From Oscillatoria nigro-viridis PCC 7112 (GTDB lineage: Bacteria > Cyanobacteriota > Cyanobacteriia > Cyanobacteriales > Microcoleaceae), in the NCBI RefSeq assembly GCF_000317475.1, contig NC_019763.1, positions 124,001 to 188,000 on the forward strand: 64,000 bases of DNA. Direction: 5' to 3'. Below, in pieces: positions 1-13,100 of the stretch. The translations under genes and the position numbers were made by a program. The stretch's first letter is position 1. Every line of letters starts with the position of its first letter. The notes below the pieces were generated by a model. It did not search any database. It was not told the origin of the DNA and saw only the letters and a program-made list of their open reading frames with translations.

Positions 1-719
1 GTGGTGGCGGTTGTCGGCGCGGCAGAATTTGCCCGGTTCAAACTGCATTACTGCATTGCTCTTCAACATCTGTTAACGCCCCATCAGTTGCCAGGAGAGT
101 ACGCTGATATCGCTCCTCAAAAATAGCGATCGCCAAATTTCCCAAATACCGCTCTCTGAGGAAAGTGTTTGTAGCTAGAGATCGTAGAGCGCCGTTCGGT
201 ATGCTGCATTCTTCCGACACCCGCTCTCCACGAACCGAGGATGTTTCTCTTTGAACAAGCGAGCTCCCGGGTAGAAAATTGGCTCTAGTTGAGAGTCAGG
301 TTGCTGACACCGCCGCCACTGCTGGATTTGCCCGGAGTCGAGTCGGGTGTCCGAGCAGTGAATGACTTTCCAAGCGGTGCTGCCGAGCAAGAGGAAACGG
401 GCGCTTAGGAAGCTTGGAGTGGATTCGTTAATTTAAGTATTTTCCTGCCTGATTTAAGTATTTTCTCGCAGGAAAACAGTTACTTTTATAAAGACTTAAC
501 ATAAGTCAAACAACTCTCAGTAAATATACAGAATTATTTTCTGACTCGCAGCAGCAAAAACTATAAAGTTCAGTATTGTAACTAATATATTTATAATCGA
601 GTCTAGCCGATAATAAGGACGAGCAACAAGTCGAGCGCAGTCGTAGGAATAAGCGTAAGTAAAGATTCCTCGAACTTGCTCAACGCCAAATCAATCAATT
701 AAAAATCCAGGGTGCAGCC

Positions 720-923
720 ATGACTTTAACAAAGCCGTTTCGATTGCCTTTTCCCCAAAAAAGTAGCAAAAGCACAAATTTGGCAACCCCTACCTTGACT
801 GTCAATCCTACAACAGACAGTTTGAGAGCTCGAACATCAAGCAAAACAATCAATAATAATAGTCCTGGACGCATAGACTCTACTTGTATGATGCGCCGCT
901 CCCCGCCTTACCGCTACAGATAG
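720..923 (+). CDS. Possible small Ser/Thr-rich ORF
   Basis: A 67-codon ORF starts at an ATG preceded by AGGG about 9 nt upstream. The product is rich in Ser, Thr, Asn and Arg, like the N-terminus of the giant protein that begins 280 bp further on. No domain, signal peptide or membrane segment is visible. It may be a real leader gene, a remnant of an older N-terminus, or chance. I do not recognise it. Confidence 0.2.
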   Translation: MTLTKPFRLPFPQKSSKSTNLATPTLTVNPTTDSLRARTSSKTINNNSPGRIDSTCMMRRSPPYRYR

Positions 924-949
924 TGTCAAAATTGACCCGTTGAATCGAG

Positions 950-1003
950 GACTGAATAAATTGAGCCCTTGACTGAATAAATTGAGTCCTTGACTCAATA
1001 AAT
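950..1003. repeat. 21-bp tandem repeat ending in a hairpin
   Basis: Two units of 21 bp (950-970 and 971-991) differ at one base. A third partial unit continues to 1003. The 3' part forms a perfect 8-bp stem (ATTGAGTC / GACTCAAT) with a 3-nt loop. It lies 200 bp upstream of the giant toxin gene and could be a regulatory or processing element. Confidence 0.6.
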
Positions 1004-1199
1004 AGCGAAAGCGAGTAACAATAGCGAAGGCGGGCTACAGTCGCTTAAGGAGTACGGATTCGCCTTATAACTCCATTCAAACAGGCGTCTCGACCAAAGC
1101 GGGTAACATAATTGCAACTCGCATCTCCTCAAAAAAATAAGTGACGCATCCAAGCTTACCAAAACTATAATTTAACCCTCAAATCAGGAGTGCAAGCGA

Positions 1200-4100
1200 G
1201 TGCCTTTAACAGACCCGATTGGAGAACCTTTAATAGAAAAACAGGAATCCTTAATTCCCGGACTTGCCCCGACAAAGCCCCCTCTGCTGCCGGGAATTCA
1301 AACCTCAAAACCTTTATTATATCAAGCTCCGGCAGAATCATCCGAATCCGAACAGCTTAACTTAAACTTAATAGAACCAGCAAGCGAACCCGCATCCGAA
1401 TTCAGTCTAACAGAAACTGATGCTTTTATTATTAATAAACCCTCCGATCTTAACAGCATATCTTCTGCAAACACCAGCCTTCTGATAACTAACAGCACTC
1501 TCAGGGATACAACAAATTCTGAAGTTGATCCCCTAATTGGTAAACTCGACTCCGACTTAGGAGACCCCCTAATAAACCCGAATCAAATTGCATCAAATAA
1601 CGTTTCTGATGATTCTAATAAATCTGCGACTGACATACCTCTCAACTCCTCAATCAGCAACTCAGAACTAAATAAAACCACAGCAGCTACAACCGCGGTT
1701 TCAGATGAATTGGTGGAAAATAAAACACAATTATCGCCAACCGCCTCCACAAAATCAGAAAAAGATTCGGACAAAACATTACCCGTTGCAACTGCATCTA
1801 CCGCAAGCGAAAAAGATTCGGAGAAAACGCCATTACCCGCTACCGCTGAAACGACTTCCAAACCTGAAGAACACCAAACGCCCTTATCATCAGGGACTAC
1901 ACTCTTCTTCGAGTCATCACCAAACAAAATATCACCTGCAACTGCATCAACGTCGGACAAATCAGAACCAGATCCAACATCACCTGCAACTGTATTAACG
2001 ACTGATAAATCAGAATCCAACAAAACATCACCTGCAACTACATCAACTCCTGACAAATCAGAATCCAACAAAACATCACCTGCAACTGCATCAGCCGCTG
2101 AAAACCCTGAACCAGATCGAACATTACCTGCAACTGCATCAACTCCTGACAAATCAGAACCAGATCAAACATCACCTGCAACTGTATTAACGACTGATAA
2201 ATCAGAATCCAACAAAACATCACCTGCAACTACATCAACTCCTGACAAATCAGAACCAGATCCAACATCACCTGCAACTGCATCAGCCGCTGAAAACCCT
2301 GAACTAGATCGAACATTACCTGCAACTGCATCAACTCCTGACAAATCAGAATCCAACAAAACCTCACCTACCGAAATCTCCACCACCAACAACTTAGAGA
2401 CCGCCACTAATTTAGAACCAAATAAAACCTCAACCCCAGAACCAGATCGAACCTCAACTCCCCCAACCAACATCAACTTTGACTCAAACGCATTCACTGT
2501 CGATGAAAAAGGAATAATCGGCATACAATTCACATCCGACGGCGGCTGGTATAGCGGACAACTAGCCATCGTCAGCCTACTCGGAATGGAAAAATTCGTT
2601 CCCGGTTCCGAAGCCTTCATCTTTGAAGCAGCCAGTCGAGCTTTAAGCAACTCGACAAAGGGCTACATCGCAATAAATGACGATTTAGAATCCGCATATT
2701 ACACCGACCCTAACAGCTCAGAAAACCTCAATTCCGGGCAATATCTCGGCACAAAAACATTTGCCATGACGCCTGGGGACAAATTCTTCTTCATGCTAGT
2801 CCCCAACGGCACCGTACAGCAAGTATACGACAACCCCGCAATCGGCGGCGACAAAAAACCCCTATTTTCAATAGCTACAGACAATCCCAGCGACGGCTTC
2901 AGTATCGGTCAAATTGCCGATATTACAGGCGAAGGCAAACTTTTCGTCATGGAAGACATGGGGCTGATTCAAGGAAGCGATCGCGATTACGATGATATCA
3001 CATTCCGAGTCACGGGCGCTACATCTAAAATCGTTCCCCTCAGTCAATTAGTTGACCCCTTATCAGCATCAATTCACTCCCAGTTAGTTCAAAAACTGAA
3101 GGGTGAATCGGATAAATCAGAACCGAAATTTACCGCTGAATCAACTGTTACTAATTCCGGCGATAAATCCCAGGGAGAAACACCATCGATAACTGCTGAT
3201 AACGACCAACAAAAACCTCAGCCAACAGCAACATCAACAGTTGCTAACTCAGACAGCCCTGAAGCGCAACCAACAGAAACATCAACAGTTGACAAATCAG
3301 ATACTCAAGAATCGCAACAAATAGAAACATCAATAGTTGGCAAATCAGATACTCAAGAATCACTACCAACAGAAACATCAACAGTTGGCAAATCAGATAC
3401 TCAAGAATCACTACCAACAGCAACATCAATTGCTGTCAAATCAGATACTCAAGAATCGCAACCAACAGAAACATCAACAGTTGGCAAATCCGATACTGAA
3501 GAAGCGCAACCAACAGCAACATCAACATTTGGCAAATCAGATACTCAAGAATCACCACCAACAGCAACATCAACAGTTGGCAAATCAGATACTCAAGAAT
3601 CACTACCAACAGCAACATCAACAGTTGGCAAATCAGATACTCAAGAATCGCAACAAATAGAAACATCAACAGTTGGCAAATCAGATACTCAAGAATCGCC
3701 ACCAACAGCAACATCAACAGTTGGCAAATCAGATACTCAAGAATCGCCACCAACAGCAACATCAACAGTTGATAAATCTGATAGTCAAGAATCACCAGCC
3801 ACAGAAACATCAATAGTTGGCCAATCCGATACTGAAGAAGCGCAACCAACAGCAACATCAACAGTTGGCAAATCAGATACTCAAGAATCGCAACAAATAG
3901 AACAAACAGCCTCTCCCCCAGAGACACCCAGTGTTATCCCTAATGAATTAAATTCAGAAAGTGAACTGCCAGTATCAGCAGAATTTATTGTCAGCCAGTC
4001 AGCAGATACTGAATCAATTAAAACCGACACAACTGCAACTAATCGCATTCCTCAATTGCCGGCTTCAGCCGACTATGCTGTAAATAATGCTGCTTCTCCA

Positions 4101-7100
4101 CCAACCGCTGAAACTCTGCTAATTCCCACTCCCATCGCGTCACAGCCTCCTGCAAAAACATCTGAGATTGCCGATAATTTGGGCGAAGAATTGCCAAGAG
4201 AAACCGACGACAATCTTCCTAATGCTGCGTCACAATTGCCGGTCCAAATTACTGAGGTTATTCCCGCATCCAAGGCTGTTGATACCCAAGAAAATGACCG
4301 GGATGTTACCGAAACCGCAGCCGAATTTGAAACAGAACAATTTCCCACAACAACCGCTGAGATTATTGCTACAGAAACAGAAAAGGTTGCCGATTTAATT
4401 GAAGATGACACCGCCTTCCCTGAAATAACAGCCGAATTTGAAACAAAACAATTGGTGACAAAAACCGAATCAATTGTTTATACACCAGAAGCGGATGATA
4501 CGGTTGAACGCGAACTCCCTGTTGCTGAAATAACAGCCGAAGTTGAAAGCCAACAATTGCCATCAAAAACAGACGATTTCGCTTTTGCAGAATTCGCTGC
4601 GGATACAATTGATACGGACATCGCTGTCACCTTCACCGCAGAATTAGAGACTGAAAACTCCCCGGCAACTGTCGTTAATTCTCTCGAACCCGACCCGCTA
4701 ATTTCTCCCTCAAACTCTAGCGTACAAACCGATTCTCCTATACCGGCACTTTTCTCAACTCCATCAGAAACAGCAGCAGGTACGGCACAGATAGCCTCAG
4801 TCGAAACCAGCATTTCACCCTCAACTCTTAAATCCCCACCCGAACCAAATTCAAACACTTATAATAGCAATTCAACTCAAACAGAAACCGCCGCCGCCCA
4901 GCCCGCATATTCAGATACCGAAATTGCGCCCCAAGGAGCAGATATAACAAGCGGTTTGTTGCCGTTAGAGGCAGAAGAACCGGCTCAATTTTCGGACGGT
5001 ATTGCAGACAGTCAACCCAATTCAACACAGCGTACGGGCGACTTCCAAAGCAATACAAATCCCCCAACAAATTTATCAATAACAACAACAGCCAATTTAC
5101 CACCAATCCCCGGTACTTTTCTTGTAGATAACCAAGGACAAGTCAGATTTGACTATGTATTTGACGGCGGTTCCTTTGAAGGCGAACTCGGAATTTTCAG
5201 CCTGGCAGGAATGTCCGGGCTTACACCAGGAACTCCAGAATTCATTACCGAAGCATTGCGTAGAGTTTTAAGCAATTCCACCGAGGGACACGTTGTCATC
5301 AGCGATGCTACAGAAGGAGCAAAATTCACCGGTGCGATGCCGTTCGACGGTTCGCGGAACAGCGGCGAATATCAAGGTATCAAAACTTTCAATATGACCC
5401 CAGGCGACACCTTTGCCGTCATGTTAGTCCCCGACGATACAGTACAGTCATCGCTCGATTCCTTTTATTCGGAAAACGTGTATTCCGGCAGTCGCCCCTT
5501 ATTCAGTATTGCGAATGCCAATCCCAACGATACATCTTACGTGTTGCCTCTAGCCGACACAACCGGAACGGGGAACACTTTTGCGATGGAAGATATGTCG
5601 GCCGCTAACTCTGACAGCGACTACAATGACCTTATCTTCACAGTGCTTGGGGCAACAGGAAACGCACCGCTGCTGGATTCCGTCATCGACCCTGACAGAG
5701 AATGGCGCAATACAGCTTTAGGACAGCAACTGATAGAATACGCCAACAGTTTGGTAGAGCCAACTGAACCGAACCCCGATACAATTTGGTTGGTAGAAGG
5801 AACGACATTTGCCAACACTTACTCGCAAACCTTAACAATCCCAGCATCTCCTTCAACCCTCGATATTGGCATTGTCGGACTCAATTTCGATACCTCTGAT
5901 ACCAACCCAAAATCGATTAACGACGCCTTTGAAATATCGTTAGTGGATGGGACTGGGAAATCCTTAATCGGCACCATTGCCAGCGGCAAAAACGCCTCCT
6001 TTAACATTACTGAAGGTCTGCCGCCCCAACTAGCACCGGGCGTCACTTTTAACGGTGGCAAAATCAGCATAGACTTGTCGCAAATCGCGCCCGGAACCGC
6101 CGCTACTCTGCAAGTGCGATTGGTCAACAACGACGGCGACGCGGCAACCAAAGTCGGCATCGCCTCGATTAACGTTCAAGCCGGTGCAGCACCGCCACCA
6201 ACACCGACAACACCCTCCGGAACAATCCCCGATAACACCCCGATTGACTTCGCTGCTTTGAGGGATGTTTCCGGGGGCGTGGAAACCGAGTACGGGCAGA
6301 CATCGTTCAACTCTACAACCAAAGTTCTGCACGCCGATTTAGCATTAAAAAATATCGGACAATACCCGCTGCGCGACAGGTTGTTGGTGGGAGTAACTAA
6401 CATTAGCGACCCGACAGTCAGGCTGTTGGATGCCTCGGGAATTACGCCGGATGGAATTGTTTATTACGACGCAACTTCACTCTCCAGGGACGGCCTGTTA
6501 AAACCGGGAGAAACGACGCTTCCAGGCACGTTAAAATTCTACAATCCCTCGTCCGTTCTATTCAGTTACGATTTAGTATTTTTGAGCGAATTGAACCGAC
6601 CGCCCGAGTTTTCGGGAACTTTAGATACGGAAGTAGTAATTGGAAAACCTTACGTTTATACCGCTGCTGCTGTTGACCCGGATGGAGATGCAATTACCTA
6701 TTCCCTGTTAGAAAAACCGAACGGAATGGAGATAGATTCCGTAACGGGAAGGATTGCTTGGCCGACGGTGGCGGGAGATATCGGCAACCACGCGGTGACG
6801 GTGCAAGCGGATGATGGGAACGGGGGAATTACCACACTTACCTACACCCTGTCGGCCCTCAGCCAACCGCCGAACAGGCCGCCGATTTTCACTTCGACAC
6901 CCGTGGTGGATGCTTGGATAAATACACCCTACCGCTACGACAGTGACGCCACCGACCCCGACAGCGATACAATCGGCTACAAACTGATTCTCGGCCCTGA
7001 AGGCATGAAAGTTAACCCCAATACGGGACTGGTGGAATGGACGCCGCCGGCCGTTCTCGTGCTGGGAGATACGGTACTGGGTAAAATCAGCTTGCCAGGG

Positions 7101-10100
7101 GAAAGAGACGAATTCACCTTCAGCGGCACGGCCGGACAGCGCATTTACATAGACCCGCTGCAATACAGCGGTGCTGCTGGGAATTGGAAATTCGACATCC
7201 AAAGTCCCAGCGGCGAGACTGTATCAACGAACTTAGACAGCAACAAAATCCTCAACCTGACAGAAACCGGCAATTACCGCATCGTAACGTCAACCAACGG
7301 CGACGCCACCGGCAGCTACGGCTTCAGCGTTATCGACCTCGGCTTAGTACCCGCCGTTCCCTTCGATACAACCATCAAAGGCACTCTCAGCCCCGGTTCG
7401 GAAGACGACTTATTCCGCTTCACCGGCAGCAAAGGTCAAAAGCTGTTCTTCGACAACAAAACCAACAGCGGCGGCTTCAACTGGATACTCTACTCGGCCG
7501 ACAGCAAAGAAGCCAAGTATCGCGGCTCGGAAGCAGATATGGAACTGTACTTGCCGAAGGACGGCGAGTACGTGCTCGCCATCAGGGGCAACTCCAGCTT
7601 TACCAGCACCGTCGATTACTCGTTCGAGATTGTCACGCCCGACGACATCACAGTACCCATCGTCCCCGGCAGCAACGCGGAGCCCAACAGCGTTTACGGG
7701 GAACTCAAGGAAAAAGGCGAAACAGATTACTACACCTTTACCGGAGAAGTCGGACAGCGCATTTACTTCGATCGGCTGTTCTACAAGCAAGATATCCCGA
7801 ACGGCTACTGGCCGCACACAGCAAAACTGATCGGTCCCAGCGGTGCCGCTCTGCCGATTTACAATCTCGAATACAACTATGACGGAAATCCGATTACTTT
7901 AAAAGAAAGCGGCACTTACCGCATAGAAATTGACGGGACTGAAGAAAACACGGGTACTTACAGCTTTAGCGTTCTCGACTTGGGACTGGCAGCACTCCTG
8001 AACTTGGATACCGACATCAGCGGCACCCTCAACCCAGGGCAGGAAACGCATTTATATCAGTTTACAGGCTCGAAAAGCCAGCGCCTCTTTTTCGATACGC
8101 CGGGGGGAACTGTAAATACAAACTGGACTCTTTACGATTCTGGGAATAACGTGGTTCCCGGCGGTGACGCTTCCCAGAATACCGACATGGAAGTGGTACT
8201 GCCGAACTCCGGCACTTACACGCTGGCAATCAGGGGCTACAACAACAACACCCCGGTCAACTACTCGTTCAAAGTAATTACTCCCGACGTGCAAGCCGGG
8301 ACGCTGGCATTTAATGTCCCTGTTTCGAGTTCCATCGGCGAAAAAGGCGAGCAGGACGTTTACACCTTTACTGGCACCAAAGGACAGCGGGTGTTCCTCG
8401 ATACGCTGATGGAGACGCCCAATAACCGAGCCACATTAGTTAGCCCCAGCGGCACCAAAGTCATCAACAACTCGCCGATGGAGTCAGACTCTTATTGGCG
8501 GAGTCCTGTCATTTTGCCGGAGAACGGGACCTACTCGCTGACTGTGGATGGTGACAACCAAACAACTGACCCTTACAGCTTCCGCCTGGTAGATGCCAGC
8601 AACGTGCCAGTCTTGCAAAAAGACGCCACCAGCCCGACCTCCGGCACGCTAAATCCTGGGAGAGCGATACAGTTCTATCAATTTACAGGAGCCAAAGGCG
8701 ATCGCGTTTACTTCGACAGTCAAGAAAACTCAGGCACTGCCGCCTGGAGCCTCTACAACTCCAACAATGGCGTACTTGTTAACAACGTAAATCTTTCCAC
8801 CGATTTTGAATACCCCCTGGAGGGAGACGGAACTTACTACCTGATGCTGAGGGGAGAAAACAGCACGCCCGTCAACTACCAAATTCAGCTAATTACCACG
8901 ACTTCACCCCCCGCCCCGATGACGCTTTCTGCCCCCGTTACCAGCAGCATCAGCAAGCTGGGAGAACAAGATGCCTACACCTTTACGGGTAATGTCGGTC
9001 AAACGCTGTACTTCGACCCCCGCATCGGCAACAGCGATATCACCGTTAAAATTTACAGTCCCAGCGGTAAAGAGGTTTTGAATGGCAACACGGGTACAGA
9101 CCGCCCGCCCTTCACCCTCACCGAAGCGGGCACTTACAAGGTGACAGTTGACGGCCTTTACGGTAAAACTGGAGATTACAGCTTCATTCTCTCTGACGCA
9201 GCGCCGCTACTGCCGTTGGGAACCCCGCTAAGCGGATCTCTGGCTGCAAAAGAAACCGTCCTGTATAAAATAAACGGCACGGCAGGACAGCAATTGACGT
9301 TCGCTGGCTCTAGCGCGAGTTCCGGTGCAGAGTGGGTGCTGTACGCTCCTCAAAACCTGCTGAACCCTGAAAGCTACTACTACGAAAACAACAGGGTCGG
9401 CTCGGCCAACCTTAACACTGGCTTCACCTCCACCCTGCCCGCTGACGGCACTTACATCCTGGCGCTGCGGAATCCTTCGGCAAATTCGGTCAGCTACAGC
9501 AACATCCAAGCCAACAGTACCCTACCGCCAGCTACAACCAACAGCGGGTTGGGGATGCCCTACGGCGGTACGCTGTCAGCACCGGGTGAAGTGGATGAAA
9601 ACTCCTTCACAGCCAAGGCCGGGACGCTAATTTATTTTGACGGTCAAAGCAACGCTCCAGGGCGGTGGGTGAGACTTTTAAAGCCAAACAGCACTAATGA
9701 TTTTGTCTTTAACAATCTTGACAGCCAGAGCGACGGCGGCGCCTATCAACTAACGCAAACAGGCCCCTACAAGCTGGAAGTTTACGGTTACCCTGCCACT
9801 ACCACGGGCAATTACAGCTTCCAATTGGTTGACCTCAAAGCATCGCCAACGCTCGCCTTAAATGCCCCCATCAATGTATCCTTAAATCCTCGGGAAACGA
9901 AAGCATACAAATTCACGGGGACAGTCGGTCAAAAAGTTTGGTTGGACGGTTTAAATACTAGCGGTACCAACGTTACGGCAAAGTTGTTGAATTCGAGCGG
10001 GCTGCAAGTTGCTTATACCGGAGATTTATCAAACGATATTGAATTGCAGACTTTAGAAGCTGACGGCGAATACTATTTGGTGCTGCAATCAAATAATACA

Positions 10101-13100
10101 TCGCAAACTACAGCCAACTTCCGACTGCTCGACAATACGGATACGGGCGCAACAACTTTAACCAGCTTGGATAATACAACTGTATCCGGCAATTTCGGTA
10201 CGAGCAAGCGAGAAACTGTTTTGTACAAGTTTCAAGGCTCAGAAAACCAGACCCTCTATTTCGATCGCCTTGATGGGGATTTTTACAACTACTACAGGCT
10301 CTACAGTCCCAACGGCCAGCAGCTTTTCTATCAATACGGTGTCTCTGATTACGAACAAAAACTGCCAAGCTCCGGCGAGTACGTGCTCGCTTTTGATGGT
10401 GACAACCAAACTAATAACAATTACGGCGTGCGGCTCGTCACACCAACAGATGGTGCATTTTCCTTGACAATCGGCAATACCGTGAATGGGGAAATTAGCA
10501 AAGCCGGCCAGCAAAATACTTATACTTTTGCGGGTACGGAAGGTCAGCGTTTGTGGTTCGACAGCCTCCTGGCTGCGGGTAATATTAATGGCACTTTGTA
10601 CAGCCCCACCAACGCTATAATCTGGAACAGTCAAAATTTGGGAAGCGATCTCGAACCCGCTGCTCTTACTACCCTTAAAGAAACGGGTAATTACCGCTTT
10701 GTAGTAGATGGTTCTGGTGACGCTACCGGCAGCTACAGCTTCCGCCTTCTCGATTTGGCTGCTGCCGCACAAACCACCTTTTTAGATACAAATACTACCG
10801 GCAATTTTGGCACGAGCAAGCGCGATGCGGTCGTGTATAAATTCACGGGTACTGGGGGTCAATATGTCTATTTCGATCGCATTGAGGGAGGCGGGTCTAA
10901 CTACTCCGTCTACAGTCCCGACGGGCAGCGCTTTTTCTATCAGGACTTGTCTTATGACCCTCCCTATCCTTACTCCTACGATTACGGCGTTGAACCGACA
11001 AAGCTGCCTAGTTCTGGCGAGTACACTCTTGTTTTTAACGGGACGGGTCAAACTAATAACAATTATAATTTGCGGATGGTAACGCCCGATCTCGTCACCC
11101 AACCTCACACAATTGGAAATACAATAATGGGTGCGATTGGCGAACCAGGAGAACAAGATACCTACACTTTTACTGGAACTCCCGGTCAACAGTTGTGGTT
11201 GGATAGCTTGTTCCCCAGCAGCAACATTACCGCTTACTTGTATTCGCCAACAGGCAAACTTCTGTTGAACGGTCACAATCTTGGCGACGATAGAAATTCC
11301 TCAGATTTATTGACTTTAACTGAGGCTGGAACTTACACCTTAAAAGTAGACGGTTCCTACGATTATACGGGTGCTTACCAATTCCGCTTCCTCGACTCGG
11401 CAGCGGCAACTGTTACTTCTTTAGATACTCCGATTGCGGGGAACTTCGGCACTTTCAAGCGGGAAGCGATTGCCTATCGCTTTAACGGCACTCAAGGTCA
11501 GCCTCTTTATTTTGATTCTACGGTTGGCGATGCTGCTAACAATTATTTTCTCTACGACCCCTACGGAAAGCAGATTTTTGATTACGCGGGTTTGAGTTCT
11601 GACAATGAGAAAACAGCGCTGCCTTTTTCGGGCGAATACACTCTAATTTTGTCGGGCAAAAACGCTACCAACAACAACTACAACCTGCGGATAGTAACGC
11701 CGGATATCGTTACGACACCTTACACTGTGGGCGATACAGTTAGCGGTACGATTGGCGAAGCTGGGGAACAGGATATCTATGCTTTTCGAGGAACTATAGG
11801 TCAAAAGCTGTGGTTTGACAGCTTGGAAAATTCATCAACTTTTCTGACAGTAAAATTGGTAGACCCGGATGGAGTAACGGTTTTTGGCGAGTGGTATAAC
11901 GGTCAATATGCCTCATACGATCGAGAACCTGTAATCCTTACCAAAGAAGGCAATTACAAGCTAATTGTAGATGGTTCTGCTGACAGTGCGGGAAATACTT
12001 ACAGTTTCCGATTGCTCGATTTGGCAGAAGGCGAAACTTTGACTTTAGATGCTCCGATTTCTGGCAACTTCGGCACCAGCAAGCGCGAAGCTAAAACCTA
12101 CAAATTTCAAGGTGCAGCAGGCAGCTCTTTCTACTTCGATATGACTGCCGGAGATCCGTACAATTACTACTACCTTTACGACCCATACGGCAAGCGCCTG
12201 ACCTCTGGAGGCTTGACGAACGATCCCGAACAACCTTTGTCCGTTACTGGCGAATACTCGTTAGTTTTATCAGGTCAGGACAGACCTAATAACAATTACG
12301 AGTTTAAAGTGGTAAGGCCCGAGTTAACAACAGTGCCTTTAACTCTCGGTCAAACTGTCAGTCAAAGCATCGACAAAGCAGGCGAAAAAGATACCTATAC
12401 TTTTGATGGTAAGGTCGGACAAAAGCTGTTTTTTGACGGTTTAACTGGGAACAGCAATTTGTCGGCGCAACTCTACGATCCTTTTGGCAACGCAGTTGTT
12501 GGCACGTCGGGCTATTCGAGTGTTAATACGAGCGCTGACTGGCAGCCGCCAACTTTGAATGCCAGCGGAACTTATCGCCTGGTAGTTGATGCCACCAACA
12601 ATAACACGGGCAATTACAGTTTTAAATTGAGCGATTTAGCCGACTCTTCTCCTCTAAATTTGACCGCGCCCAATATCGGCACTGCTGAAATAGGAGAAGT
12701 TGACTTGTATAAAATTACCGGCCGTCAGGGTCAAGTATTAAACTTCGATTTAAGCGCTGCTGCGTGGAGCAACGGTGGAAATTGGGTGCTCTACGGACCC
12801 GATAACAAAGCAATAGTTTCTCCGCCTTGGAACTCACCAGACTTTAAGGTGGCGCTGCCGACAGCAGGTTTGTACACCCTAGCTATTACCGGAAACAACT
12901 CTTCACCCGTCAGCTATAATTTTAGCGCGACTGATAACACGCCAGCACCACAAACTAGCGCCGGACTCAATTCTATAATTAGCGGTACGCTGACGGCCGG
13001 GGGCGTTACAAATCACACATTCACCGCGTCGGCTGGCACTCAAATTTTCTTGGACAGCATCAACAATAATAACTGGCAAATCAGAGCAAGGCTGATAGCC

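Larger units (their letters stand above)
1..1199. other. Left flank without a convincing gene
   Basis: No confident coding region lies in the first 1.2 kb. Short open stretches on the minus strand (38-295) have no recognisable domain and are interrupted. At 440-476 there is a 9-bp inverted repeat (TTTTCCTGC / GCAGGAAAA) with a 19-nt loop that also contains two copies of a TTTAAGTATTTTC-like sequence. Two 21-bp tandem units (GACTGAATAAATTGAG...) lie at 950-991 and end in a perfect 8-bp hairpin (981-988 with 992-999). The promoter of the giant downstream gene must be here, but I cannot place it confidently. Confidence 0.5.

Noticed and set aside
38..390. Two overlapping minus-strand frames at the left edge
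   Set aside because: Short, in different frames, interrupted by stops, with no recognisable domain; not enough to call a gene or a remnant.
3219..3890. Regular repeats as a CRISPR array
   Set aside because: The 48-bp units are contiguous, in frame and without unique spacers.
1583..4860. Long antisense frames opposite the repeat blocks of the giant toxin
   Set aside because: They arise from periodic 48-bp repeats and low-complexity codons; their translations are repetitive shadows.
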